In this document: positions 53,307 through 63,806 of the stretch, in pieces | Position numbering within the stretch: position 1 is the stretch's first letter | Layout of the letters: the number at the start of each line of letters is the position of its first letter | Assembly (NCBI RefSeq): GCF_904848675.1 | Contig: NZ_LR890047.1 | Span: 496,001 to 560,000, forward strand | Length of the DNA: 64,000 nucleotides | Direction: 5' to 3' | DNA from: Profftia tarda | GTDB taxonomy: Bacteria; Pseudomonadota; Gammaproteobacteria; Enterobacterales; Enterobacteriaceae | Program-made: the position numbers and the translations under genes | Notes under the pieces: generated by a model | Told to the model about the DNA's origin: nothing | The model's database searches: none | The model's input: the letters and a program-made list of their open reading frames with translations, nothing else

Positions 53307-53340
53307 TAGACGGCCAGATCTTAACAAGATCTTCGTCTAA
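53307..53340. repeat. Compound hairpin upstream of rfaD
   Basis: Outer stem TTAGACG/CGTCTAA (53307-53313 and 53334-53340), a small internal loop, then inner stem AGATCTT/AAGATCT around loop AAC. Fourteen pairs with several GCs, about 220 bp upstream of rfaD. Possibly an old terminator of a gene lost from the upstream side. Confidence 0.75.
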
Positions 53341-53907
53341 CAGATGAGATCTTAAAGTATAATTCGTGTAATAATGATAGTTTAATTGTTATTTCTTGTA
53401 ATATTTTATGTTTTTAATGCTTAAAAATTTGTTTCAATATAGTTTTTATTTAGTCATGATTATTTCTTTAAACTGTGTGCGCACTTGCTAATAAAAATAA
53501 AAATAAAAATATTATTCTATAAATTTCTTTAATTGCAGTAGTGAGATCCGATAGCTAAAATATTATTATTAAATATATCTCTTTGTTTTAAGCTCATATT
53601 TAATATTTTTAGCTACTTATAGAGAAAAAACGATAGACTTAAGAAAGAATCTATATTTATTAGAAAACTTCTCAGATAATATCTGTATTACTATTCCCAG
53701 AAGAAGTATAGATATTATACGATGATTATCGTACTAATATATAGATATATAATTCAGCAAAATTCACTAACATCGCGTTCAATTCAGTCTAAATTGACTC
53801 TTCGTTGTATTATAAATGCTTTAAAGAATATACTTAAGAAGGAGCATACCAATTCTTATTTTTATTGGCTATCTGAGAGTATTATTGCATGTAGTTTTAT
53901 TAACTTA

Positions 53908-53949
53908 TTATTTTCTTGAGATAGATAGCTATCTATCTCAAGAAAATAA
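53908..53949. repeat. 42-bp perfect palindrome
   Basis: Symmetric about 53928/53929 with no loop; the arms contain TCTTGAG and the core ATAGATAGCTATCTAT. T-rich sequence precedes and A-rich follows on both strands, the opposite polarity to an intrinsic terminator. The longest perfect inverted repeat I found in the window. Confidence 0.9.
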
Positions 53950-54028
53950 ATGACACCATTAAATTATAGATAGACTTGTTGTATCAAGATAAGCCTTTGA
54001 TTAATTTTTATATTCTTCAAATAAATCA

Positions 54029-54053
54029 CTATTTCTACTATTTCTACTATTTT
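54029..54053. repeat. Short tandem repeat, 9-bp unit
   Basis: CTATTTCTA twice plus a partial third copy. Likely slippage in neutral DNA. Confidence 0.65.
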
Positions 54054-56524
54054 TGAGTACTAAAAATATTATGGAATAATTTTTATTGTATGAATACTTG
54101 AACATTCTAAATATCATAAGCAATATTATTTTATAATAATAGTTTTAGCTTCTGATATTATAGGGTTGATAGGCATAAATCTGATTAAATTAATGTATCG
54201 TTATACTAACTCATCACACTAATGCAGAGTAAGATAATTAAAATATTTTTAATATTCTATTAAAAATTTCTTTTAGAATAGCAAATATTTTTAAAAATTC
54301 ATAAGTAGTAAATGCTGATACATGATGCGAAGAATACTTTCTATTTATAATTTTATTTTCTGCTTATCTCTTAATTTTAGCAGTAGATTTTACGAGGTCT
54401 AAAAGAAAATATATTAAAGATTTGCTATATCTTATATATCCTAAATGAATATATTTATTTCTATTGAAAATTTCAAAATTAGAATAGCATTTTTTATCCA
54501 AAATGATCAAAATTTCATTTGAAACAAAATTCTTTAGCAGTAACTTATATGCTTAAAAAATTATTTTATTCATGAATCTCTTAAACAGAATATTTTATAA
54601 TACAATGATGATAACAATGCACTGACTACAAAATACCTGCTATATAGAGATAAGTATATTGAAAGATAGTGCTCTATATTATAACATTCTAGTACAATAA
54701 GGGAACAACATAAGCTGTAAGCTTCCCAGTCAAAAAAATTACTTATGTTACGTCTATTAACTATACGTTTATTTTAACTATGAATCTTTTATAGAGATAA
54801 TCTGTAATTCAGAGAGAAGATCAAACTATTTAATAACACTATTAACATTGCTAGAAAATCTTGATCAAAGATTTATATTCTGATCTAAAAAACTAAAGGA
54901 ATGCTCTAATATATAAAGTAATTTTTAATTACGATACTTTATGCGTGAACACAATCTTAATAAGATAGAATTGATTTATTTTGTGACAAATAATTTTTTA
55001 TTTACCATTCATGGTACACTTTAAGGTTTCATGATATCTTCTGCCTGCATGTTATCTCTTTAATATTCTAATAAAATTATATGGCTATAATATAATCTAG
55101 TATTGTGATTCTTCACTAGTTTAAATAAGTAAAATTATCAATAGCAATATTTTTTTCAGGAATCATTATGGCAAATAAATTTCTATGTTGTTTCATATCT
55201 TTTTCTTAAAATAGCCGAAAAATTAATTAGATACCTACCATAATCCAATTACTATATATTACAGAACTCTAGTATGATTCACTAAAATAATCTGCTAAAA
55301 TTTATTTTTAACAAATAATGCTTAGAAAGCAAGAAATAATATAAGATGTAGAGCTCAAAAAGAGGTAATATATAGTAGTAAAATACTAAATAGACATATA
55401 AATATAAATCATATAGTACTTTAAGGGCAATAAATGTGAATAAGAAAAAATTAGATTAATAAGATCTAAAAGGCTTGCACAAATAAACTAAAAAACTCTT
55501 AGATATCTAAGGAAGTTATTTAGTAAGAAATTTTCTATTAATACATATGAGCTGATCAATCTCTATTAGATAAAATATAAAAAAGTTTAAGCTAGAAATA
55601 TTAATAATAAGTTATAAGATATTTATGAAATAGGTATTATTCAAATAAGTCTTTTTTAAGAAGATAAACTATTAATAATATAATCCATGATATAGCATAT
55701 TATTTTATTGAACAATAAAAGAAGTAATATCATTTGAAATAATTAGACACAACATACTGTTTTATTAAAATTTAAGTTTATGTGCTATAAATTAGTCAAT
55801 AATAGTAAATTATATTCAAGAAGTGGTTATAGATTTTAAGTATCTGCTGAGTGCTGTTATATAAATTATGAGATATTAAACTCATGCAGCCATAATACAT
55901 AAAAAAGAAAAACAAACATAATTAATATTATTATATCAATATGTTCTTATACAGATGATTAAATAAGGATATATTTTAGCGATATTAAGATTATCTTAAT
56001 ATTTATTGCTCTTGGTATAAGAATAACTGATTTTATATCTTTATCTTATTATTATATAGATTAATCTCAGTCGATCTTATAATCTTAGCATTTAATTGAT
56101 GTAGATATATGATTAGTAAATTATAGCAGTAATTTCTTAAGAAATAAGAATAATTTACTCTAAATGATTTGCTTACTATATTTTTAATCATTATCTATTT
56201 AAATTACGAAAATATTCGACCAAATAAAATTTATTCATCTTTTGTTCTTATAGAAGTATATCCCTGCAGTTATTATTTAAATTTTAAACTCCTATTTAAT
56301 ATGCTTTTAGTAGTTAGTAAAATTGCGGTATTAGTAATGTACAATTATTAATAATAGCTATCTTTCCAATGTATTTACTTTATCTATTGATCTAGAGTTA
56401 CTTATTATTATTTAGAGAAATCTATTTAAAAATGTATTAGTATGATAACATTAAAATAATCTCATGCTCATAATATTTCTTAGGTAAGATATTTTAATTT
56501 AAATTTTCTGTAAACTATAAGCAG

Positions 56525-56709
56525 TTAATGTGTGCTAGGACGGTCAAAATAATTCTATCTACGTTGCATGCATCTACTTACTTAGAATAATACTGTCTCA
56601 GGATGTTATCCATACTTTGCTTGTCTTCCCCTAATTAATATTGTTAGTAATAAAATCGCTTTTATTGAAGGTTTCCTCTAAGTTCTACAATAAGTTATGA
56701 GTCTTTGTT
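56525..56709 (+). promoter_or_regulatory. Possible structured leader of the Mg2+ ATPase gene
   Basis: The 185 bp before the ATPase start is visibly richer in GC than the spacer beyond it (for example GTGCTAGGACGGTC, CTTCCCC, GGTTTCCTCT). Enterobacterial mgtA is known to have a long Mg2+-responsive leader. A partly preserved leader would explain the composition; I cannot see a leader peptide or a PhoP box. Inference only. Confidence 0.3.
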
Positions 56710-59409
56710 ATGCCCCAACTAATTGATTATTCAAATAAAATATGGAAATATAAAAATAATAAAAAAGATAATTATCTTCGTTATGAGTCTGGCTTCGACC
56801 TAGACGAAACCATTCTCAACCTTTCTGCTGACCTCAATGGTTTACAGGAGGAAGATGCTCGTGAGCGTCTCATGTTAATAGGACCTAATCAGGTTCACTA
56901 TAAAACCTCAAGATCTATTGTAATGCAATTCATACGCGCATTTAATAATCCATTTATTTTTATACTTATTCTAGTTGCTTTAATCATCTTATTTACTAAT
57001 TATTGTTTACCTATAACAGATAGTAAAGAACCAGACATGATTCGTGTAATCATGCTTTTAACAATGGTATTTTTTAGTGGATTAATATCTTTTTGCCAGG
57101 AATTACGCAATAATAAAACTATTTATTCGTTAAAAAATATGGTGAAAAAAACAGCAAAAGTAATGCGTCAAGACGGTCTCAAAGTAAAAAAAGAATATCA
57201 AAACGTTCCTCTTCACGCACTAGTGCCGGGCGATATAATCTTTCTTTCCGCTGGAGACTTCATTCCAGCTGATGTTAAATTGATTGAGTCCAGGAATTTA
57301 TTCGTGAATCAGTCAGTTTTAACAGGTGAATGTATCCCTATTGAAAAATATAAAGTAGCTACTAAACCTCAGAAAAGGATATCTATCAAAAAGACCGATA
57401 AATTATTCGATCGCTCTGACATATGCATGATGGGAACTAACGTTACGAGAGGAACTGCCAAGGCTATCGTTGTTGTGACAGGTTCAAGAACATATTTTGG
57501 TTCAATCGCTAAGTCTATCGCCGGAATTGGTTCTAAAAGTTATTTTGATCAGGGATTTAATAGCATCAGTTGGCTACTGATTAGATTTATGACAGTAATA
57601 TTTCTGGTTGTTCTAGTAATTAATGTTTTTACTAAAGGCTCCTGGTCTGAGGCAACATTATTCGCTTTAGCTGTTGCCATAGGATTAACGCCTGAAATGT
57701 TGCCTATCATTATTGGTTCTAATCTTACTAAGGGTGCTAGTAAGATGTCTCGTCATAAAGTTGTTGTGAAGCACTTGAATGCAGTACCTAAATTAGGTGC
57801 GATGGATGTACTCTGCACAGACAAAACTGGTACTTTAACACAGGATTCTATTGTTCTTAAATATTATGTTGACATTCATGGGTATGAGAGTGAAAAAGTA
57901 TTGCAGTTAGCATGGCTCAATAGCTATCATCAGAGTGGGATAAAAAATCTCATGGATAAAGCTGTAATCCAATTTATTCAATCACATCCTAAGGTTAAAA
58001 GTATATTAAGATTTATTAAGGTTGATGAGCTACCTTTTGATTTTATGCGTCGGCGTCTATCTATTGTGGTCAGTAATGAACAGAAAATGCATACTCTCAT
58101 TTGTAAAGGTGCAGTTGAAGAGATGCTTGAGGTTGCTCGTTATGTTTTAGAACAAAATAACATTGTACCCCTTGACAAAAAGTTGCGTGATGAACTATTA
58201 AAAATAGCTGCTCAATATAATGCACAAGGCTTACGAGTACTGGTAGTTGGGATACGTGACTTAGGAATTGAGGGCTCTACATTACCACTTCAAAAAAGAG
58301 ACGAACGAGATTTGGTAATATGTGGTTTACTTGCGTTTCTAGATCCACCAAAAGCATCTGCTGCAGCAGCAATTACTGCATTGCATAAAAAAGGTGTAGT
58401 GATCAAAGTGTTAACTAGTGACAATGATATTCTTACCCTCAAAATTTGCCTTGATGTCGGTTTAGATCTATCTGAGCCTTTATTGGGCTATGAGATTGAA
58501 AAAATGAGCGACGAGCAACTTTCCCTGATCGTTGAAAAGCGCAGTATATTTGCTAAATTAGCACCATTGCAAAAATTTCGCGTCTTAAAAGCACTGATGG
58601 GTAATGGTCATACCGTTGGATACCTAGGTGATGGGATTCATGATGCACCAGCACTACGATATGCTGACGTTGGCATTGCGGTTGATATTGGAACGGATAT
58701 AGCGAAAGAATCGTCTGATATTATCTTATTGGAAAAAGATCTGATGGTATTAGAAAAGGCGATGATTATTGGACGTGAAACCTTTGGTAATATTATTAAG
58801 TACTTAAATATTACATCTAGTGCTAATTTCGGTAACGTAATTTCAGTTGTGGTCGCAAGCGCTTTTATTCCATTCTTGCCAATGCTTGCAATCCAACTCT
58901 TGTTGCAAAATATGATGTACGATATCTCTCAAATTTCAATCCCATGTGATAAAATGGACAAGAATTTTTTGAATAAACCTTGCAAATGGGAGGCAAAAAA
59001 TACTAGTCGTTTTATGCTATGGATTGGACCTGCGTCATCTGTTTTTGATATTACTACCTATGCTATTATGTGGTTTATTTTTACAGCCAATAGTATTGAA
59101 CATCAAGCGTTGTTTCAATCTGGATGGTTTATAGAGAGTTTGCTGTCACAGATGTTGAGTATACACATACTGCGCACTAATAAAATTCCTTTTATTCAAA
59201 GTTCTGCAACTTTACCGGTCATGATGATCACTGGCCTAATTATGGTATTAGGTATTTATATTCCATTCTCCTCTTTTGGTAGCTTATTAGGTTTGCAACC
59301 TATGCCGTGGGAGTATTTTTCATGGTTATTAATTACACTGTTTAGTTATTGCATTTTTATTCAGATGATAAAGATCTTTTATATAAATCGTTTTAGGCAG
59401 TGGTTCTGA
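56710..59409 (+). CDS. mgtA: Mg2+-importing P-type ATPase (P3B), MgtA/MgtB family
   Basis: Inner-membrane ATPase importing Mg2+ driven by ATP. 899 residues, full length. Phosphorylation site DKTGTLT with Asp371, nucleotide-binding KGA, and about ten transmembrane helices. The C-terminal half (GRETFGNIIKYLN...SANFGNV..VVASAFIPFLPMLA) and the end FRQWF look closer to MgtB than MgtA. Odd: the near-universal P-domain motifs are altered, TGD to TSD (Ser570, 58417-58419) and GDGxND to GDGIHD (His644, 58639-58641). The actuator TGES reads TGEC. An intact frame with motif changes suggests reduced or lost activity, or very recent inactivation by missense. The start is the first ATG; the Shine-Dalgarno is weak. 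Confidence 0.95.
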   Translation: MPQLIDYSNKIWKYKNNKKDNYLRYESGFDLDETILNLSADLNGLQEEDARERLMLIGPNQVHYKTSRSIVMQFIRAFNNPFIFILILVALIILFTNYCLPITDSKEPDMIRVIMLLTMVFFSGLISFCQELRNNKTIYSLKNMVKKTAKVMRQDGLKVKKEYQNVPLHALVPGDIIFLSAGDFIPADVKLIESRNLFVNQSVLTGECIPIEKYKVATKPQKRISIKKTDKLFDRSDICMMGTNVTRGTAKAIVVVTGSRTYFGSIAKSIAGIGSKSYFDQGFNSISWLLIRFMTVIFLVVLVINVFTKGSWSEATLFALAVAIGLTPEMLPIIIGSNLTKGASKMSRHKVVVKHLNAVPKLGAMDVLCTDKTGTLTQDSIVLKYYVDIHGYESEKVLQLAWLNSYHQSGIKNLMDKAVIQFIQSHPKVKSILRFIKVDELPFDFMRRRLSIVVSNEQKMHTLICKGAVEEMLEVARYVLEQNNIVPLDKKLRDELLKIAAQYNAQGLRVLVVGIRDLGIEGSTLPLQKRDERDLVICGLLAFLDPPKASAAAAITALHKKGVVIKVLTSDNDILTLKICLDVGLDLSEPLLGYEIEKMSDEQLSLIVEKRSIFAKLAPLQKFRVLKALMGNGHTVGYLGDGIHDAPALRYADVGIAVDIGTDIAKESSDIILLEKDLMVLEKAMIIGRETFGNIIKYLNITSSANFGNVISVVVASAFIPFLPMLAIQLLLQNMMYDISQISIPCDKMDKNFLNKPCKWEAKNTSRFMLWIGPASSVFDITTYAIMWFIFTANSIEHQALFQSGWFIESLLSQMLSIHILRTNKIPFIQSSATLPVMMITGLIMVLGIYIPFSSFGSLLGLQPMPWEYFSWLLITLFSYCIFIQMIKIFYINRFRQWF

Positions 59410-59558
59410 TAGAATATCATAATTGATCAAATCTTTATTGCTAAAGATTTTGAAAATACTAGAAGAGCAAAGTTAAACTAGCTTATTTATAAGCCTGTTA
59501 TTGCAATACCATAAGATTTATTATTTAGATATATTTGTAAAGTCATGAAAATGTCTTG

Positions 59559-59598
59559 ATACTCAAGAAAAAAGATTGCTCTAGATTTTCTTGAGTAT
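59559..59598. terminator. Shared hairpin between convergent mgtA and rpmG
   Basis: ATACTCAAGAAAA (59559-59571) and its exact reverse complement (59586-59598) around a 14-nt loop, between the 3' ends of mgtA (plus) and rpmG (minus). The position fits a bidirectional terminator, although the U-tracts beyond the stem are imperfect. Confidence 0.5.
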
Positions 59599-59608
59599 GC
59601 ATTCATAG

Positions 59609-59776
59609 TCATTTAATTTTAGCTTCTTTGTAGATCAAATGTTGACGTATAACAGGATCAAACTTTTTAATTTCAATTTTTTCTGGTTGGCTACGTTTAT
59701 TTTTAGTGGTTGTATAGAAGTGACCGGTTCCTGCAGATGAAATCAATTTGATCTTTTCTCGAATACTTTTTCCCAT
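59609..59776 (-). CDS. rpmG: 50S ribosomal protein L33
   Basis: 55-residue ribosomal protein near the E site of the large subunit, same length as E. coli. The translation of the minus strand runs from MGKSIREKIKLISSAGTGHF to the terminus RQHLIYKEAKIK. AGGAG lies 8 bp upstream of the ATG. The usual partner rpmB (L28), which precedes rpmG in enterobacteria, is not recognisable in the 250 bp upstream. It may have moved or been lost. Confidence 0.97.
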   Translation of the reverse strand: MGKSIREKIKLISSAGTGHFYTTTKNKRSQPEKIEIKKFDPVIRQHLIYKEAKIK

Positions 59777-61459
59777 ATATTCTGCTCCTGTATGATTATT
59801 ATCTTAAGTCGTATCCATATACCAAGTTCTTTTGATAGTGCTTGATAACCAATATTTATATCTTTAATAGATATACTCATATATTAAAGCACCGCTCTTC
59901 TTTAGCTTAAGAAAAGTTAGGTGGTTTGTACAAAATATATTAGTTGTTAAGATATATAAGCATTATTGCGGCTAAATCTTTTATTTAAAATACAATATGA
60001 TTCTTGTAATAGTTTATATGTTAAAAACAAAATATACTTTTTTATTACAGAGGATCTGATCTCTTGTTAAATAGTTATAGCACCTCATAAAATTAAGGAA
60101 AAATCTTGTTTACATGAAGTATGCTGAGATGGATTATATTAAGAGAATATAAATATATTAAAATACTTTATTTTATAATACCTAATCTCAAATGTTAATA
60201 AATACCTAGCAAAGATCTTTATCAAGATCCATAAGTAATTAAATACAATTTATTTTAGGAGAACGACACTTCTCTCTTAAGAGAGAATATCATACAATTA
60301 ATTATTAGTATATTGAATATTGTTTAATATTTCTTATGATTTATGCTTCTACTGTTATCTGCATGGTTTCTATGAACTAATGGCTCAAGGATAGGATCTA
60401 TTGCAGAAAAATAGTAAGGTAGATCTTATTTATAATTAACAGTTAATGTATTATAGTTAAGATATTACAGACTATAAAGAATTATTATAAAAGAGGTAGA
60501 TGATTGATTTATATGCCTAGAATGGTATATCTATTTCTGTCCATATCATCCTATTTTTCTTTTATTATATTGAAATGCTCTTGCATATCTTAATCATAAA
60601 TGTTATCCAGCAAGATTAAATCAGAGAAATGGATTATTTGTTAAGTTGGATCTATTACCTGTTTCGCATTAATATTTATTATATATTTAAAAGTAATTTT
60701 TACTAGTGCCATATAGAAATAAAATAGTTACTAGTTTCTTGAATATTCTTGAAAGAACTAACAAAATTTATATTTTGTTTAATTCATTTTGTGATATCTG
60801 CTAATTTTTTTTAACTTATATTTAGGCAAGTAATAAAAAATTTTTTATTATGTTAGTTTATAAGCTGTCCTATGATGAATAATATTATTATATGATATAT
60901 AATATGCATTATTTCTCATGCATAGTTAGAGCATGTTTGATAAAAACGTAATGACTTCTTGAATGACATATCTCAGGGCACCTATGTCTGTGTATTTTTC
61001 ATGACATACCCCTGCCAAATATATCTTTTTTATTATTATTGTATTAAGTATTATTTATTAATAGCCTTCACAGGATTTATAGTATCCTTGTAAACTTAAG
61101 GTATTTATATTTAAATTTAGGAAAATTATCTTTTAAGTAAAATATACTTTAGTTTTATAATAATTTATTCCTTTAATTTGTTAGTTGAATATAGATACTG
61201 ATTTTTAAATCAGTCGGGTAAATACTGGAATTGTTATAGCTATTCATTATGGCTATTGAATAATTTTTAGTTAACAGTAGTTTTTTCTTTCTGGCTATAA
61301 AATTAAATTATCATAAATCAATGAGCGCCTATTATTTTAATATTAAGGTATGAAATGTTGTATTGCTATTTATCAATAAAAATACATGCCTAAATTTAAA
61401 AGTTTTATTGCGCTTGACTCTGATGAATTTATTCATCTATTCTGGCTATAATCTAAATG
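59777..61459. other. 1.7 kb spacer between rpmG and tRNA-Ser
   Basis: AT-rich. rpmB is absent from its expected place. It contains a GC-richer segment with a protein-like minus-strand frame at 60926-61027. Nothing else seen. Confidence 0.5.
60926..61027 (-). pseudogene. Possible C-terminal fragment of a lost gene
   Basis: On the minus strand a frame of 33 codons before TAA reads in part GVCHEKYTDIGALRYVIQEV. It uses Cys, His, Gly, Ala and Arg codons, unlike chance frames in this AT-rich DNA, and the segment is clearly richer in GC than its flanks. There is no start or Shine-Dalgarno, and stops lie about 15 codons further upstream. I do not recognise the family. Confidence 0.25.
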
Positions 61460-61548
61460 TGGCGGTGAGAGAGGGGTTCGAACCCTCGATACGTTTTGCG
61501 TATACACGCTTTCCAAGCGTGCTCTTTAAACCACTCAGACACCTCACC
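61460..61548 (-). tRNA. tRNA-Ser (anticodon GGA)
   Basis: 89-nt class II tRNA. Acceptor GGTGAGG/TCTCACC (one G-U), D arm GTCTGAGTGGTTTAAAGAGC, anticodon stem CACGC/GCGTG with loop TTGGAAA, a long variable arm TATACGCAAAACGTA, T arm GAGGGTTCGAACCCCTC and an encoded CCA. It corresponds to E. coli serW/serX, which read UCC and UCU. Confidence 0.97.
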
Positions 61549-63275
61549 TTGGTATAACAAATTTTGTTGTTATTACTGATATGATATAGGATAAAGTAAA
61601 AAATTTGCTTAGTCTGAATATACAGGAAATAAAGAGCTCATGTGCTTTTTTCTTAGCTAAGATTATGCATCCTATAAGCTAAATTGTATTATCTAATAAA
61701 CTAACTTTGTGCCAATGACCCAAGACTTTGCTATATATTAATTTATAGCTTGTCGTAAAATGTTTTTTATCATTATAATGACTATGCCAACTTTTATCTT
61801 ATTTTATTCTAATACAGATCTTGAGCAAGGTTATACAATATTGAGGATATGCCTCTAATTAATTAGTTAAAAATAGTAGATTACATACCATACTAATCAT
61901 AGTAGTATCCAATATACTTAAAGAATTTAAAACGAGTTGTTCATAATGATCATAGCAAATAAAATACTATAATGATTTTATAGTTGTGGTGCAATGATTA
62001 CTAATAAATTATATAAGTAATAGTTTACATGTCAACAATGCTTTTATTAAAATAATAAGTAAGAACAGACCTCGTTTTTGTAATCATGTATTTAAAGTTT
62101 ATATCTAAAATTTAGTTATATGAGGTGAGTAATATTTTTAAAGATGATATTAAACCATACAAATAAATTACTGTAGTTGTTTTAAACATCTTTCCCAATA
62201 ACAAAATTCAAATTACTGATTTTTATTTCTAATACAACATACATCTGATTAATTGCTGATGAGATCATACAGTCATGTTTAATAAATTTATAAAGCTATT
62301 ATTTATTAGTTTAAGAGTTAATCATGAAAGAAATCATCATTTAGTTGCTATAACTATATATTTATAAATACATTTAAAATTAAATAGTTTATCCACATTA
62401 CCTTCATAACTGAATGTACTTTCTTTTTTTGATGATATTCACAATTTAGTTGTTTATGTTCTAGATGTTAGATTAATAGAAGCCTAAATCGCAAAAACAT
62501 ACAGAATGTATAATAAAATATAAAGAGTTTAATAGATACCTGCATTTAATAAATACTACAGCTAGATTTCATGATGTTAGATTTTATGATTTGTTATAAT
62601 TAAAAATATATTCTTATTAATTGTAACTAATTTGACAATAAATACAAAGCAAAAATATATAATATTATAGGAATATGTGGTTTGTAATGTCTATACGTTG
62701 CTAGTATAATCTAATAAAATTTTTGAATACATATGACATAAAATTCAGGCCTGATGCTGAATAGCAAAATATCTATCATACAATTTCTTACTAAGAGTAT
62801 ATTATAAATTAAAAGTAAAATTATTTATAAGATATATTCTTTGCTAATGTATTGCATTATACTCAAGAAAAAGAATGATCTTAATGTAAAACTTTTAGTT
62901 ATGTCTGATATAAAATACAGTAGATTCATAAATATTTAGTTATCTTAGGTTATGAGGATACTAAAGGGATAGCAGTTGCAAAATGCATAGTCAGATGATA
63001 GAAAAAGATATCTTTCATATAATGAAAGATCACATTAAGTCCTCTATAAGAGTATACCAGCGATTGATTAAACAAAATGCTTATTTGGTGTGAATTAACA
63101 TAACATTTGATGAGTTATTTCTAGAATATATGATTTTGCTATAAAACTTATCTTTTCGTGAAATCAGCAAATCTAAAGTTTTTTGGACTCTTATGGTAAT
63201 CTAATATAACATCTTATATAGATTTACTAACATAATAGGCTGAATTTAGTACTTATTTGATTATAGGATAGTGAT
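61549..63275. other. 1.7 kb spacer upstream of ppa
   Basis: AT-rich, no gene. It contains a 9-bp hairpin (63010-63030) and a lone DnaA-box match at 62389-62397 that is probably chance. Confidence 0.5.
63010..63030. repeat. Perfect 9-bp inverted repeat, 3-nt loop
   Basis: ATCTTTCAT, ATA, ATGAAAGAT, 246 bp upstream of ppa. No U-tract. Confidence 0.6.
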
Positions 63276-63806
63276 ATGAGCTTAATGAATGTTCCTGCTG
63301 GTAAAAATATTCCAGAAGATATTTACGTTATTATAGAAATCCCATCTAATGCTGTTCCAATTAAATATGAAGTAGACAAAGAAACTGGTTGTCTATTTGT
63401 TGACCGTTTCTTGTCTACGGCTATGTACTATCCATGTAATTATGGTTATATAAACCAGACCCTTTCTCTGGATGGCGACCCAGTTGATGTTCTAGTTCCA
63501 ACACCACATCCACTGCAGGCAACTTCAATTATTCGTTGCCGTCCGGTAGGTGTTTTAAAAATGACTGATGAAGCTGGTAAAGATGTCAAATTAGTTGCTG
63601 TTCCACACAGCAAAATGACAAAAAAATATGATCATATTAAGGATATCAATGATCTTCCTGAACTATTACTTTCCCAAATACTACACTTCTTTGAGCATTA
63701 CAAAGATTTGGAAAAAGGAAAGTGGGTTAAAGTTGATGGCTGGGATAATGTTAAAGCAGCTAAATCTGAAATAATTGCCTCTTTAGAACGTGCTAAAAAA
63801 CGATAA
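63276..63806 (+). CDS. ppa: Inorganic pyrophosphatase
   Basis: Soluble Mg2+-dependent family I pyrophosphatase that hydrolyses PPi and so drives polymerisation and activation reactions. 176 residues as in E. coli. MSLMNVPAGKNIPEDIYVIIEIPSN start; the active-site signature DGDPVDVLV with its three aspartates; GVLKMTDEAGKDVKLVAVP; and HFFEHYKDLEKGKWVKV. AGGA precedes the ATG. No neighbour in its usual E. coli surroundings is recognised. Confidence 0.99.
   Translation: MSLMNVPAGKNIPEDIYVIIEIPSNAVPIKYEVDKETGCLFVDRFLSTAMYYPCNYGYINQTLSLDGDPVDVLVPTPHPLQATSIIRCRPVGVLKMTDEAGKDVKLVAVPHSKMTKKYDHIKDINDLPELLLSQILHFFEHYKDLEKGKWVKVDGWDNVKAAKSEIIASLERAKKR

Larger units (their letters stand above)
53085..56709. 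other. 3.6 kb spacer between the rfaD and Mg2+ ATPase genes
   Basis: The longest empty stretch. It contains hairpins at 53115-53132 and 53307-53340, the 42-bp palindrome at 53908-53949, a short tandem repeat at 54029-54053 and a possible leader from 56525. A 65-codon ORF at 53722-53919 runs into the palindrome, has no Shine-Dalgarno and resembles no family I know. Otherwise AT-rich dead DNA. Confidence 0.5.

Noticed and set aside
53722..53919. 65-codon ORF ending in the 42-bp palindrome
   Set aside because: No ribosome site or recognisable domain; the overlap with the palindrome is noted, but I cannot support it as a gene.
56169..56351. 60-codon ORF upstream of the Mg2+ ATPase gene
   Set aside because: Low-complexity hydrophobic translation with no Shine-Dalgarno; probably chance.
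61363..61557. 64-codon ORF across the tRNA-Ser gene
   Set aside because: Antisense to a clear tRNA; its composition is due to the tRNA sequence.
62389..62397. Exact DnaA box TTATCCACA upstream of ppa
   Set aside because: A 9-mer of this composition is expected roughly once in 64 kb by chance; there are no clustered boxes or origin features around it.
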